NCBI GenBank assembly: GCA_963575745.1
Contig: CAUYUJ010000370.1
Location: 129,501-193,500 of the forward strand
From: Prorocentrum cordatum
Taxonomy: Eukaryota > Sar > Dinophyceae > Prorocentrales > Prorocentraceae
Length of the DNA stretch: 64,000 nt
Direction: 5' to 3'
The translations under genes were made by a program, and so were the position numbers. This document shows, piece by piece, positions 43,593 through 54,632 of this stretch. The notes below the pieces were generated by a model. It had not been told where the DNA came from and did no database searches. It saw only the letters and a program-made list of their open reading frames with translations. The first letter of the stretch is position 1. Each line of letters opens with the position of its first letter.

Positions 43593-45378
43593 GGGGGGGA
43601 AGTCCGAGTCAAGGTGGGAATTCATGGCGTTGGTGTCTACGGGCTTGTCGGTGAAGATCGGCATCCAATGGGCTTGGATAGCGGAGTGCATGTCCATTGG
43701 GTCCCTGAGCAGCGCGTTGGACGCGCCGCGGGACACTCGGATACCAGCAAGCACCACGCGCTTGGAAAAAGGGCTTCCAGAGCCCCCCTTTCCCACGCTC
43801 AGCGTTGGCTCGTTTCCGCCACCTGTCGCCTCGAAGCTGCTGTGGTTCTTGAAAAGCCTGGCGAGCGGCGGCAGCAGCCTGGGCGCGTCGCTCGGCAGAG
43901 ACCGCGGCGTGGTAGGTGGCGGCGTCAATCGCGAAGAGCGCAGGGTCCTTCAGCGCGATGACAGAGCAGCAATGCGGGGATGCTGGGGTCGCGTTCATCT
44001 GGAGGTACTTCGCGCCCAGTGCCGATTTGTCGATGAGGATGCGGGCGAGTTTGGCGTCTTGGTACCACGCCGCTCTGGCGATACTGCGCATGGTCATGGA
44101 GTAGACCTCCTTGGAGATGGCGTTGCGATCGGACTTGAGATTGTCAGGATGGAGACGCGTGGGTGCGTCGCGAGCATGGGAAGCAGCAGTAACCATGTTC
44201 TCCTTGCGGGCTTTCCACTTGCCGATCGGGGAGAGGTTGTCGTAGTCTGTTTTCAGGGGCAGGTGTTCGATGGTGCTCGCGTAGAACTTGGACTGGATAA
44301 GAAAAACGGGGATGCCTCGCTCAGCATGTGGGCGTTGTGCGCGATGTCGGATTCGAACTTGCATGGGCTTGTGGTCGCTGGATGGGCTGCCAAAACGTTC
44401 CAAAGGGGAGTCGTCAATAACCGTGGCGGTCCCGATCACCGGAATGTTGTGGGCGGCGAAAGACGTGAAGAAGCGGTCAATGCGCGATTCTGAAGAGTCT
44501 GCTGCGCGGCGGTGAGTAGTCGATGCGGTGGTATTCTCGGTGCGCATGCGGACAAGTTGCTTCCAACAAGTAGGCTGGTACTGATACCTCTCATTCGCAT
44601 GAATGTGAATAGGTCGGGTGAGACTGCGCGTTTGATGTTCAGCGATATTGAAGTCCCCGAGCATGAAGAACAGCGTGTGATCGGGGTCGGCCAGCGCCTC
44701 GCTGTTCGCGGATACGCAGGCGTGCCTGATGGCAGCTCGGTCAGCGGTTGAGAGGCCGTGGTTGTGGATGTTCATACAGGTATGAGTATACTGCTTCGTG
44801 ACATCGGCAATGCGGAGGAGAGCGGCTCGTCCAGGAACAATGGCAGAAAACGGTATGTCGGGCTTCGCTGTCTGGTCAATGCCACCCGCGGCGAGGTTGC
44901 CAGGGGCGGGGCTGTGACACGCCTGGTATTTGATCGCCGTGGAGTTGGCCATTTGGCGCAGAGAGGTCCTGGTCCCATGCGTCTGCTGAAGAGCGATGGT
45001 GGAGAACTTCTTGAGGCGCGGAATCAGGGTCCTCCGCGTGGTGTCCCCTCTGCGCGGGTCGGTGCGCAGGAGTGCCTGCGCATTCCAGCTGACGCTGGAG
45101 GAGTCTGGGTTCGAATCTGTGCGCGTCCGCGGCGCCCAGCGCGCGCAAAAGCCACCATGCTGCTGCCGGCGCGTTGCCAAGGGAGCTGGCGAGAGCCGCG
45201 CCAAGGTCATTGCGTTGTTTTCCGAGACTCCATGTCGAACAGCTGCGTCGGACCATTGGACTCTTGTCGGCTCCGAGGAGGAGGGGGGGGGGGAGGGTGG
45301 GGGCGGGGGGGGCAATGCGCACCTGCTGAAGACTACATCCTCCGGTGGAAGGGGGGGCGGGCAAGAGGCGGAATGCAC
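43593..45378 (-). pseudogene. Non-LTR retrotransposon, APE-type endonuclease part
   Basis: One frame from 45378 contains the ordered APE endonuclease motifs: SVSWNAQALL, IALQQTHG (Gln where the catalytic Glu normally stands), MNIHNHGL, MLGDFNIAEHQ, SRIDRFFTS and SSDHKPM. The domain would nick target DNA for target-primed reverse transcription. The N-terminus is Pro-rich (a G-rich tract at 45285-45315 on the plus strand) and the start codon is uncertain. Frame breaks occur at C6 (43783-43788) and G7 (43593-43599); between them the good reading is SPFSKRVVLAGIRVSRG, then RDPMDMHSAIQAHWMP. The Glu-to-Gln change, if real, would abolish nicking. Confidence 0.8.
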
Positions 45379-46317
45379 CAGTTAGAACGTTGCGTGAAAC
45401 GCCCCGCGAACCAACGCAATCCAAGGAGGCGATAAAACAACGCAGCGAAACGGGCCAATCATAATATTAGCAACAGAAGCCACGCAAAACAACATATTCA
45501 TGTTGTGAAATTATCGCGCCGCCGGAAATCTGAGCCTGGCAGCCGCTCCGAACCGCTCGTCGAAGCCTGCGTGGTGCGAGCTGGGTGGCGGCGCCCCTGG
45601 CCAGGCCATTGATGGCTCGACCGGCCCAAGATCACGAATGCGAGATCAATCCTCATGGGATCAGAATGCGCGTCAGAACGGGCTGCGTCGGCACAGACTC
45701 GACATCGACTGGGGTCGGCTGCGTCGAGATGCACCGCAACGCCCACATCGGATCGCCAGAACATCGGAATCGAATCGAATCGGGCAAGCGGGAATCGATA
45801 TCGAATCGGTTGATCGAACCGACGTAGGCCCTGACGGGTTGCTCGACCAGTCCGCGAGCACGAGTGATGGCTCGATCAGATCACGGTGGCCACGAGGTTC
45901 AGATGGTGTGCCCCTGGACATTCCACGCGGCACCCCTGCTCTTTGCGGTGCCGCTGGTCAAGCCGCGAGCGGCTCGACCAGGGATGGGCTCAGACTGCAG
46001 CGCCGCCTCGTCTTCTTCGCGCGCCCTTCCTTCCCCCGCCTCGCTCGCCCTCCCCCTCAAGCACTGGCGGCGAACATATCCTTCTCGAAGTCGCCACTTC
46101 TCGGCCCCACTCCTCAGGAGGACGAAGCTCAGGTGATCTTTGAATTCGAAGACGCGCTATTGCTTGCCCGCGTCGGTGGCGAACGATGCCCTCTTTCTCG
46201 GTTTGCGATCCAGGTCCGGCCGCGCCGGAGATGCGGCGCCGAGCGCGAGTCCGCGGCGAGTTCGTCCCATGGGTGTTCGGTGACACAGTCCGCCATCCCC
46301 TGGCTGCCCAGGGAGGA
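45379..46317. other. Stretch without a recognisable gene; short GAATCG/GGCTCGACCAG repeats
   Basis: At 45755-45815 GAATCGAATCG and ATCGATATCGAATCGG recur. At 45840-45985 the phrase CTCGACCAG with CCGCGAGC recurs about twice. No gene is recognised. The 5' end of the non-LTR element may extend a little into this region. Confidence 0.4.
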
Positions 46318-48430
46318 CTAGACCTTGGCGGCCAGCTGCTCTCCGTCCGCGCCACGGCCCTGGGTGTAGTGGCGCCTGTAGTGCACGTGGGCCGCGAGCT
46401 CGACGATCGAGACCTCCTCGAAGGCGTGCTGCTCCTCCTTCGGGGGCCGCGCGAAGGCCACGGGCTCCCGCTGCTTGCCCGCTGTCGAGGCGTGCTCGCA
46501 GGCCTGCCTCGTCCGTTGTGTCGCTGAGGCCGTTGAGCGCCTCCTCGGGGTGCCCCTCGAAGATGTCCCATGGCTTTCGGATGCTCGATGGGATCTGGCT
46601 GCTCTCCCACATGGTGGCGCTCACTCTGTCGTAGCGGATGGCGTCGGGCTCGTCTATCGTTTGGGGCCCTCCCTTGTAGATGATGGCGCCGGGCTCGTTT
46701 TATGCATTTTCTCCTCCCTCGTAGCTGGTGGCGTTGGGCTCGTCCTTCGTCTTGCCTCCTCCCTCGTGGCTGATGGCGTCTGGCTCGTCCCTCGTTGTGC
46801 CGCCTCCCTCGTAACTAATGGCATCGGGCGTGTCCTTCGCTTTGCAGGCCCCCTCGTTGCAGATGGCGTCGGGTCCACGCTTCGCGGAACTGCCGCTGCC
46901 AAAGCCTGTTGCCACGGCCCGCACTTCCTCACGACATTGTTCAGCCAAGATGTTGTGGTGGAGCCACATTTTTCTTGGACTAAGCCGCTTTCTTGAGCCA
47001 AATCACTTTGGTGAGCACCGGGGCTGATGACGTCTGGCTTCATCGTTAGGCGTCTCTCCAAGGCCTGGGCGGCCTCAGCGCGGGCAGGCGGCTCTGCTCC
47101 TACGTTGTAACTGATGGCATCGGGCTCGTGCTTTGCTTGGCAACCTCCCTCGTGGCTGATGGCATCGGGCTCGTACTTCGCTTGGCCGCTTCCCTCGTAG
47201 CTCGTCACCAGTGCATTCCACTCTCGTACGCTGTTGCGGCTGCTGCCCGCTCTCGCGCACCGTCGCGGCCGCTGCGGTCCGCTCTCGAGCACTGGCCCTT
47301 CGGACAACGGCGACCATCGACTCGTCTAGGCAGGAGTCGGCGTCCGCGCCGACGTGGCCGTCTTCCTCCTTGTTTTCGCTGCTGTCTTGGATCGTCGGAA
47401 GAGTCGCTGGCACCGCAAGGAGTGCGCAGCTCGTCACCTCGGGTCGGTGCGGCTCCGAATAGATCGTTGGGTCGATCAGCTCCTCTTTGTCGTACTTCGC
47501 GTTGTCGGCTGGGTCTGGCGGGGGGTGTCGGGCGGGCTCGGCGGTGCTGCGGGTTCGAGCCAACATGTTGTGCTTGAATAAAAAACTGTCTTGGGCCAAG
47601 CGTCCGCTAGCCCATTTGCCCAATCTGCGACTGTCCGCTTTTCTCGCGCTGCCAATGCCGGGGCTGCCACTGCCGTATTTCTTCATGCCCAGGCTGCCGC
47701 TGCCCGTCATTCTCTGTACATCGGCTGCCACTGCCCTCCTTCTCCTAGTTGCAGCAATTTTGGGTCGTGTTTGTGCCATAAATGATCGAAGTTCTCGGCA
47801 ACCCTTATGTCGGGATTCCCACTTTCTGGAGACCCCCCGAAAGAACAGGCATTGCTGACACCCCTCCCTACTGCTAATGTTCCTGCTGTTTGTCGACGTC
47901 GTGTGCTAACCCAGCCTGCTGCCACTGCCTACCGCGCTCCCTGAGCCCACTCTTCTTGAGCCTGTTCACCCTCCTGCTGATACTGCCCTATTTCGGTATT
48001 CGCCTGCCGCATCTGACCTCAGACAAGGTGGAACCAGCACGTAGTTGATTGCGTCCGCTCTGCTTTCGCGCTCGCTCAGGTTCTGCTGCGGGTCCCCGGC
48101 GGGCAACCACGAATCCCCCCAGAACAAATCGCCGTAGCGCAACTGAAGTCCCTCCTGATAGCTGATGGCGTTGGGCGGCAAAACATCCAGCGCCTCCTGC
48201 TGCCACTGCCCTCCAACGACACTCTCACGCACATGTAAGCTTTCCTCGAACAACAACGGGCCCTGGCTTGTCGCTAATGTTGCCAGCGCTGACGCTAATG
48301 CCACTGGGGGCCGCCACTTGGACTACGATGTATTTCGTCTTCGCCTCGCATGGCGTGGTGTCTGCTACAAAAAGTCGCTGCCACTGCTCGATTTTCTCGC
48401 ACGTGCCCGAGCAATTCTCATGCCTCCGCT
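46318..48430 (-). pseudogene. Degenerate PPR (pentatricopeptide repeat) gene relic
   Basis: Minus-strand frames keep returning to the signature of dinoflagellate PPR proteins (AISACEKGGQWQ followed by PDAISYN). Examples are TCEKIEQWQRL (about 48390), GGQWQQEALDVLPPNAISYQ (48140-48225), LGEGGQWQPMYRE (47710-47760), QWQP and HWQRE (about 47660), MKPDVIS with RKCGPWQQALA (46900-47050), and repeated EPDAISYEGG (46631-47230). The pieces are in different frames, separated by stops and by Cys/Arg/Ala-rich sequence, so no intact protein exists. At the low-coordinate end an open piece reads KEEQHAFEEVSIVELAAHV to a TAG at 46318 and could be a C-terminal exon. PPR proteins bind organelle RNA; this copy should not. 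Confidence 0.6.
46631..46900 (-). repeat. 45-bp tandem repeat encoding EPDAISYEGGGKTKD-like units
   Basis: Copies start at 46631, 46676, 46721, 46766, 46811 and 46856, exactly 45 bp apart. Three more (47107, 47152, 47197) are again 45 bp apart but out of register with the first group. Each encodes a 15-residue unit related to the second half of a PPR repeat, with the helix-forming QWQQAL part missing. Exact spacing without indels in a decayed context suggests late expansion. Confidence 0.75.
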
Positions 48431-48693
48431 TCCAATTCTCGCAGTGACCCGTTCCAGCTATGCCGATGCTGGAGGGTATTCTCCGCAAGCCTCGTAGATC
48501 GATGCGTTTACAATTCTGGCCGCGTGTGAAGACGGCAAACCGCAGCTCGGATGAGCCACGGTCTCGACTCATGTCGGTTCCTCTTGATCTCGCAAGGTTC
48601 CATGACGGCGCGGCGTCCGAGAGACACACGCCTGGGACCGGCCCGCGCGGCCCCCCAAGGGGGGGGGGGCACGATACGGCCCCCCAGTGGCCC
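48431..48693. other. Short stretch without a recognisable gene
   Basis: Unique-looking; nothing recognised. Confidence 0.3.
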
Positions 48694-49480
48694 TCGTCCT
48701 CCCCCTGCTGCTCCTCCTCCACTCCTCCCCCCGCAACTTCTTTCTCACTCTCCTTCTCCTCTTCCGTACCGTCCTCTCCTCCTCCTCCCCCCCCACCTCC
48801 TCCTCCACCTTCTGCTGCTCCTCCTCCTCCTCCTCCCTCCCTCCTTCCTCCCCTGCCCACCATCCTCCCTCTTCCCTCCTCCCCTCCACCTCCATCTCGT
48901 CTTCATCCTTCCTCGTCATCCTTCTCCTCCCTACTTTCTCCTCCGTCCTGCTCCTCCTACTGCTCCTCCTCCTCTTACCTCATCATCCTCCCTCGCCCTC
49001 GTGCCCCTCCCTCCTCATCCTCATCCTCCCCCCCGACCACCTCCCTTCTTGCCCTCGTCATCCCGCATCCCTCCCCAACTCTGGTCTTCTCCTCCTCCTC
49101 CTCCTCCTCCTCCTCCTCCTCGTCAGTCCTCCCCCCCCCGACCACACCCCTCTCAGAGCAGCCCCTGCTGCACCCCCTGGCTCTCATGGCGGCCGCCTTC
49201 TGCTGCCACGAGGCCTCGTCTGTGACGCTCTCCTCGTGGGGGCGGCGCAGATTTCAGAGGGGGGGGGCTCCTCCCCTTGCGTGTGCAGTTGGCCCTCCTG
49301 ATCCTCATACGTCTCCTCCCTATCTCCTCTTTCCCATCTCTTCTCCTCCTGTTCCTGCTCTCTTCCTCCCTCAAACTCTTCCTCCCGTTTCCTCTTCATC
49401 GTCTCCTCCTGTTTCTCCTCCTCCTGTCCTCCTCCTCCTCCTCCTCTTCCTCTTCCTTCTCCATCCTTCTTTTTATAGAT
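48694..49480. repeat. Polypyrimidine CTC/TCC-rich low-complexity region
   Basis: Nearly 500 bp of C and T on the plus strand (48694-49180), a mixed gap (49180-49300), then more CTC/TCC to 49480. Long Pro/Ser/Leu frames and their purine-strand Glu/Gly counterparts are compositional. Confidence 0.9.
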
Positions 49481-50160
49481 GACGCTTCCATGTCGCACCG
49501 CTAGACGTTTGGGTAAGGCGGGCGAGGCGTTTCGCCTGAGTGCCCCCCCACAGGATATGATCGTGTTTGAACTTGCCAACAGCTGCTAGGATGAAATGGG
49601 GCACTTTTCAAACTTGGGCTCTCGGCTTAGTGCTGAACGCAGTCGTCCTGAACGTTTGCAACAGGCACATCGGTTGAAGGGACGGCGTTCAACGTGGGGC
49701 TCACGCTTGAGCGCGGCGCACAAACGTCGTAACATCTTTCAGAAGTTTGAGGTGTGGAACGTCATAACCTCTTGCAGCCATTTGAGATGGAGAGCGGATC
49801 CCTTCAAATTGGGGCTCTCGCGTTAGCGCCACGCACATGCCTCAAACGCTGGCAGCATTTACAAGGATGAGGACGGTCCTTTTCACCTTTGGTTGTCGAC
49901 CCGCACCGCGCATCTTCGACCTAAAAGCTAGCAGAAGCTACAAAGATGGACGGCGGCACCTTTTCAACATGGCACCCTCGCTGGAAGCTTCTTCATATCC
50001 AAGTAACAAAAGCCTAAACTTATGCAGCGGCAACATGGGTTTACATTTTTCAAACATAACCACACGCACTGTACATCGTACCAGGCGTACACGATTGCGG
50101 CTGTATCTTGTTCCAGAGAGGGGATATTGCCGCACACCTCGTTGACCCTTACAATGATAG
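49481..50160. repeat. Degenerate tandem repeats of about 75 bp
   Basis: Between about 49600 and 49990 motifs such as TTGGGGCTCTCGCGTTAGCG, GGGCTCTCGGCTTAGTGCTG and GGGGCTCACGCTTGAGCGC recur at irregular spacing, each followed by a GCAACA or AAACG stretch and CCTTTTCAAA-like sequence. The repeat is old. No gene is recognised. Confidence 0.45.
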
Positions 50161-50584
50161 CTTTCGCATTCTTGCTATCTCGCTCGTATGATGCAGACCA
50201 CTTCCTTTTCAAAACTGGGATCTTGCCCGAAAGGCGAGCCCATGTGGGCCTGCTCCCTTCTCTTCCTCGCTCCTCGTGCTCCTCCTCCCTCGCCTGTCCT
50301 GGTCCCGAGCTCTGGATATCAGGAAGGCCCCGCCTCTTGGAGGGTGTGGAGCAAGGTGGCTTCAAAATGGCCCGCCGCCTTCCAGAGAGTTGCCATGGAG
50401 AAGGAGGGGGGTCCTAAGGGCCACGGGGGCCCCGGACCCCATCCCAGGCGTGCGGCGTCTTGATTGTTTCAACGGGGCCCCTGGAAGCCCCTGGAGGCCC
50501 CCGTCTTGATTGTTTCAACGGGATACGCGAAGCGTCAAGAATGAGCCTGGCGAATTACCCAGCCAACCATGTGAAGTCGTGAAT
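50161..50584. other. No gene; 21-bp direct repeat around 50456-50521
   Basis: CGTCTTGATTGTTTCAACGG occurs at about 50456 and again at about 50502, separated by GGCCCCTGGAAGCCCCTGG-like sequence. Nothing else is recognised. Confidence 0.4.
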
Positions 50585-50880
50585 ATTGCATTGTCGGTAT
50601 CGATTTCGGTGGAGCTACATACAGGGCTACGAAACGTGTGAAGGGTATGCCGACATGGGACGGGGCCGCCATGCGAACCCTGCCACTGGGGCCTTCGGTG
50701 GAGCTCCCCGTGGGGCCACGAAGCGTGTGAGGGGTGTGCCGAAATGGATGTGCGGAGAAGGGCAGAAGCAGGGATGGGGAGGGAGGAGTGGGAGGAGGAA
50801 GGAAGGAAGGAAGTTAGGAGACGTGGAGCGCTGCTGATTCAAAACGAGGACACACCATCACAGGATGGTGGGGGAGACAC
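50585..50880. repeat. Two-copy minisatellite plus shared AAAACGAG module
   Basis: About two copies of a 90-95-bp unit (TTCGGTGGAGCTCCCCGTGG, GCCACGAAGCGTGTGAGGGG, GTGTGCCGAAATGG) occupy 50610-50745. A purine-rich linker and the module CGCTGCTGATTCAAAACGAG plus GACACACC follow. The unit is the inverted equivalent of the longer array at 55690-56380, and the module is the one found at 55545-55610 and 63725-63795. Confidence 0.7.
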
Positions 50881-51326
50881 GGTCGGGGCCAATACTTCTA
50901 ATCCATGCTTGCGCGGCACAGAACCGCTGGAGCCACGACTCGCGCCATCGCGCGAACCACAGCTGGCCGCAAGAGCTGAAACGCCGCAGCTCTGCAGCCG
51001 CCGCAGCCGCGGGGGAAGAATCATGCACCTCTCGCCGCTGGGAGCGCTGCTCCCCCCCATTGAGAGAGGGCTGAGGGGGGGAGGCCCCGCCTTTATCGGT
51101 CCGGGGTACGGCGTACATGGTAGGCCCTGGGAGCCCGAACGCGGCGGTGGACACTCGGGGCCCGTGTGCCCCGTGCCCCGTGCCCACGTGGCGGCTGCGT
51201 CCGAAGCGCCAGCCCGGGCCCGTGGCGCAGCCAACGGGGGCAGCACTGACCACCCCGGAGCCCTCCAGAGCCCCTCCCAGGGCCACGCCAAGGCTGAAGT
51301 GCTCTGCTTTGCTGTGCTGCTCGTTT
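50881..51326. other. Stretch without a recognisable gene
   Basis: GC-rich, with G-homopolymers and no recognised motif. The long frames here run on into the (CCT)n tract and are compositional. Confidence 0.35.
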
Positions 51327-51530
51327 TCCTCCTCCTCCTCCTCCCTCCTCCCCCTCCTCCCCCTCCTCCTCCCCCTCCTCCTCCTCCTCCTCCCCTCCTC
51401 CTCCCTCTCCCCCTCCCTCCCCTCCTCCTCCTCCTCCTCCTCCCTCCTCCCTCCTCCTCCCTCCTCCTCCTCCCTCCTCCTCCTCCTCCTCCTCCTCCTC
51501 CTCCTCCTCCTCCTCCTCCTCCTCCCCCCC
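51327..51530. repeat. Polypyrimidine (CCT)n microsatellite
   Basis: About 200 bp of CCT/CCC triplets. A second, 48-bp pure (CCT)n lies at 51705-51752. Confidence 0.95.
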
Positions 51531-53430
51531 TATGCCTTGTTCTTTGCGTGGCCCACGTCTCCTCCGACATCACCTTGGATGCGGCCCGCTGGATCCGAAC
51601 TGGTCCACAGCAAGGCCCGCGATCCCGACCCGGCCGGGCAGATCTGCCCGCGAGATGCAGAACGCCCATCTGGTCAAGCCTCCTCCCCCTCCTTCGCTTC
51701 CCCCCTCCTCCTCCTCCTCCTCCTCCTCCTCCTCCTCCTCCTCCTCCTCCTTGAGGGGCAACGATAAAGGGGGGGGCTGGCTCAAAGGTGGGCATCGGCC
51801 TGGAATTGGCGACATTCGCCGGTACATCGGCGATGTGCCCTCGACAGCGAATCCGCACGCTCCTGGGTGAGGTGGGCAATCGAGCTCCCATCGGCGATAA
51901 GTTGGCGATTGGGGGTCGATGCATCCCCCCAAAAGCCTATTCCGCCCTAACGTTGCCCTTTGGTTTTTCGTTCGTGCCATGACTCGGCACTTTGGTGGCC
52001 GTTCGGGACTATCCAGGCGCCCCTGGAACGCTCTTGGCGCGCAGCTGCTGGAACGTATCCCGAGGCTGGAAAACGTCCGAGAAGAAGCGCACTGTCTTGC
52101 GCGTGCTGGCGCGCAGAGACGCGAAACGCGCGCGCAGCTGTCAATGGTTGGTTGGCTGCGCCCAACCCCAATTCAGGGGAAGGAGGTCCAGTCGTATGTG
52201 CGGGCCAGCGCACATTCTGGCTGGCGCGCCGAATCTGCCAGTCTGTGCGCGCAGGCAGGCAGCTGTGTTCCAGCGGGTGTGCCGAGCCCGGAAGGATCAT
52301 CTGAGCGCGCTCGGGGGCGCTAGTTCCAGAATGCCACTCTGGGCGCGTGAAGAAAGCTCCTGCGAACATGTCAATACGCCTCAAACCTCGAGCCTATCGC
52401 ATTCCTCCCGCTCCTTCTGCTGCTCCGCGTCCTGCGCTCGCATCTGCTCCTCCCGCTCCTTCCCTGTCGGCCGGCGGCGGCCCAGGCAGTCAGCATAGAC
52501 CACCCAGGACGTGTCAGAGCTCAGCCGACAGGACATGGGAGCCCCTTCCACGGGTTGGCCAAACTCGTGTGTTGCGTTTTCCGTTGCTTCGCTTTGAAGC
52601 GTTTTGAAGCGAGAACGGTCCGACCGATGGCCCAAAACAGCGTCTTGGCGCAGATCCGAACTCGTGATTGGCCAATCGTGCCCCCTGAATGAAAACAAAA
52701 CGAGCACCACGAGAAATTGTAAACGATCCATGATATTGCCATAACAGCGTTTTGATCGACCCCTTGCCCGTCCCAGCGCGAGGGGGCGACCCGTGCGGCC
52801 TACGATCTTCGGAACAACTCAAAATATCGCATGTCTGGGCTGGCGTCGTGCACAAAAATACGACGGGCAATTTGAAACAATGTTCGGCTTCGGGGGGCCC
52901 TCGCTGGGCCCCGGGGCCGTCGAAAAACGGCTCGGGATGAAAAACGGGCCCTGGGGAAAAGGGGCGGGACTTCCAACACATCCAGGCACGGATGCCTGGG
53001 CCACACACCTCTGCTCGTTTCCCTCCGGCCCCCCCTGCCGTTGAGGAGCATGCGAGTTGCATGATGCACATATGTTGGGGAAATTCGCGCGGACTTGTCG
53101 GGTCGGCGCTGGGCGCGGCTGCGCCCAGGGCGCCGCTCTTCGGACCCGCGAGGGCCCAGAGACGGGCCGAGAGCCTCTGACCTGCAACCCTCCGCGCGGT
53201 GGCGGCACAGGCCGAAGGCCACTAGACCCGCCGCCCCCCTGTTGGCTTACCACAGGGGTGCGTGCTGGACTTTGGGGCTTCTGCGTCTTTTTGCAAGGTG
53301 CCCAGTGGGGGGGAGAGCGCGTTTCACGGGCGCTTGCCTTGGGAACGTTCGGCGGCGCGCTTCGAACCGGGGGATGGTCCCCCCCCCACCCCAACACTCG
53401 GCGCCGTCGATCACAACCAGGGGGGCTCCC
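51531..53430. other. Stretch without a recognisable gene
   Basis: Includes the small (CCT)n at 51705-51752. Short inverted words rich in GCGC (52030-52330) and an AT-richer part (52550-52760) with TTGAAGCG repeats (GCTTTGAAGCGTTTTGAAGCG) were seen. No domain, RNA gene or inverted-repeat element is recognised. Confidence 0.35.
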
Positions 53431-53682
53431 CTCCCCCCGAACCCCCCCCCCTCCCGAGGAGGGGGGGTTAACCCCCCCCCCCCGGCGCTGGCGCTGGCGC
53501 TGGCGGCGGCCAGCAGCGCCGACGGCGGGGACGCAGCAACGATGACCAGAGGCAGCCCAAGGGGGGGGGTTCAAACCCCCCCCCTCCCTCCCACGGGGCG
53601 CCAAGGGGGGGTTCAACCCCCCGCCCCCCTGGCGCCGGCGCTGGCGCTGGCGGCGGCGACGGCGGGGACGCAGCGACGATTA
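53431..53682. repeat. Poly-G/poly-C hairpins with TTAA or TTCAAA centres
   Basis: GGGGGGGTTAACCCCCCC (about 53459), GGGGGGGTTCAAACCCCCCC (about 53561) and GGGGGGGTTCAACCCCCC (about 53605) are each followed by CCTCCC or GCCCCC. GGCGCTGGCGCTGGCG words separate them. The same palindrome type returns at 54796, 54863 and 54905 on the far side of the ACC satellite. Confidence 0.8.
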
Positions 53683-54632
53683 CGACCACTACCACCACCG
53701 CCACCACTTCCGCCTCAACCCACCACCACCACCACCACCACCACCACCACCAACCCACCACACAACCACCACACCCACCACCACCACAGCCACCACCACC
53801 ACAACCACCACCACAACTCACCATCACCACCAACACCACCAACACCACAACCACAAAAACCCACCACCACTACCACCACCACCACAATCTACCACACCAC
53901 CACCACCACCGCCACAACCACCACCACTACTAGCAGCACAACCCACCGCCACCACCACAAACCACCACACCACCACCACCACCACCACCGCCACCACCAC
54001 CACTACCACACCACGTCCACAAACCACCGCCACCACCACAACCCACCACCACCACAAACCACCACCACACCACCACCACACTACCACGACCACCACCACC
54101 ACATCTCACCATCACCACCACCACCAAAAAACCCACCACCGCTACCACCACCACCACCACAATCTACCACACCACCGCCACCACCGCCACAACCACCACC
54201 ACTACTAGCAGCACAACCCACCGCCACTATCACAAACCACCAAACCACCACCACCGCCACCACCGCCACCACCACCAGCACCACCCCCACAAATTACCGC
54301 CACCACACCCCACCACCAGTACCACCACACCACCCACCACCACCCCACCACCACACCACACCACCACCACCACCACCACCACCACCACCACCACCACACC
54401 ACCACCACAAACCACCACCATACCACCACCAAACCACCACCACCACCACCACAATCCACTACCACCACCACCACAAACCACCACCACCACACCACCACCA
54501 GACCACCACCACCACCACCACCACCACCCATCACCACAACCACCACCACCACCAGAACAAACCACCACAGCACCACCACCACAACCACGACCACCGTCAT
54601 CACCACCACTACAACCCACCACCACCACCGTC
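53683..54632. repeat. (ACC)n satellite with higher-order repeat
   Basis: About 950 bp of ACC/CAC triplets with dispersed substitutions. A longer period of about 270 bp is visible: the word ACTACTAGCAGCACAACCCA occurs near 53928 and 54203, each time preceded by CCACAATCTACCACACCACC. Thr/His/Pro frames on one strand and Gly/Val/Trp frames on the other are by-products. Confidence 0.95.

Larger units (their letters stand above)
28707..45378 (-). mobile_element. Non-LTR retrotransposon (APE-RT type), split by a nested element
   Basis: The 5' part lies at 41958-45378 and the 3' part at 28707-30349, both on the minus strand. The intervening 11.6 kb is a tyrosine-recombinase retroelement. The order is APE endonuclease, reverse transcriptase, then a C-terminal zinc knuckle. 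If 30350-41957 is removed, codon CTT (41958-41960) is followed directly by GCG (30347-30349), and the reading continues without a stop for about 140 codons. At least four other frame breaks exist, so this copy is probably dead. Confidence 0.8.

Noticed and set aside
46990-47010. Match to the end of the dinoflagellate spliced leader (TTTGGCTCAAG) on the minus strand, just upstream of an ATG
   Set aside because: Eleven matching bases only, the rest of the leader is absent, and the site lies inside a reading that continues as PPR-like sequence on both sides, so chance is the better explanation.
48225-49482. Pro/Ser- and Glu/Gly-rich ORFs over the polypyrimidine region
   Set aside because: Composition alone explains them; frames open on both strands over the same bases.
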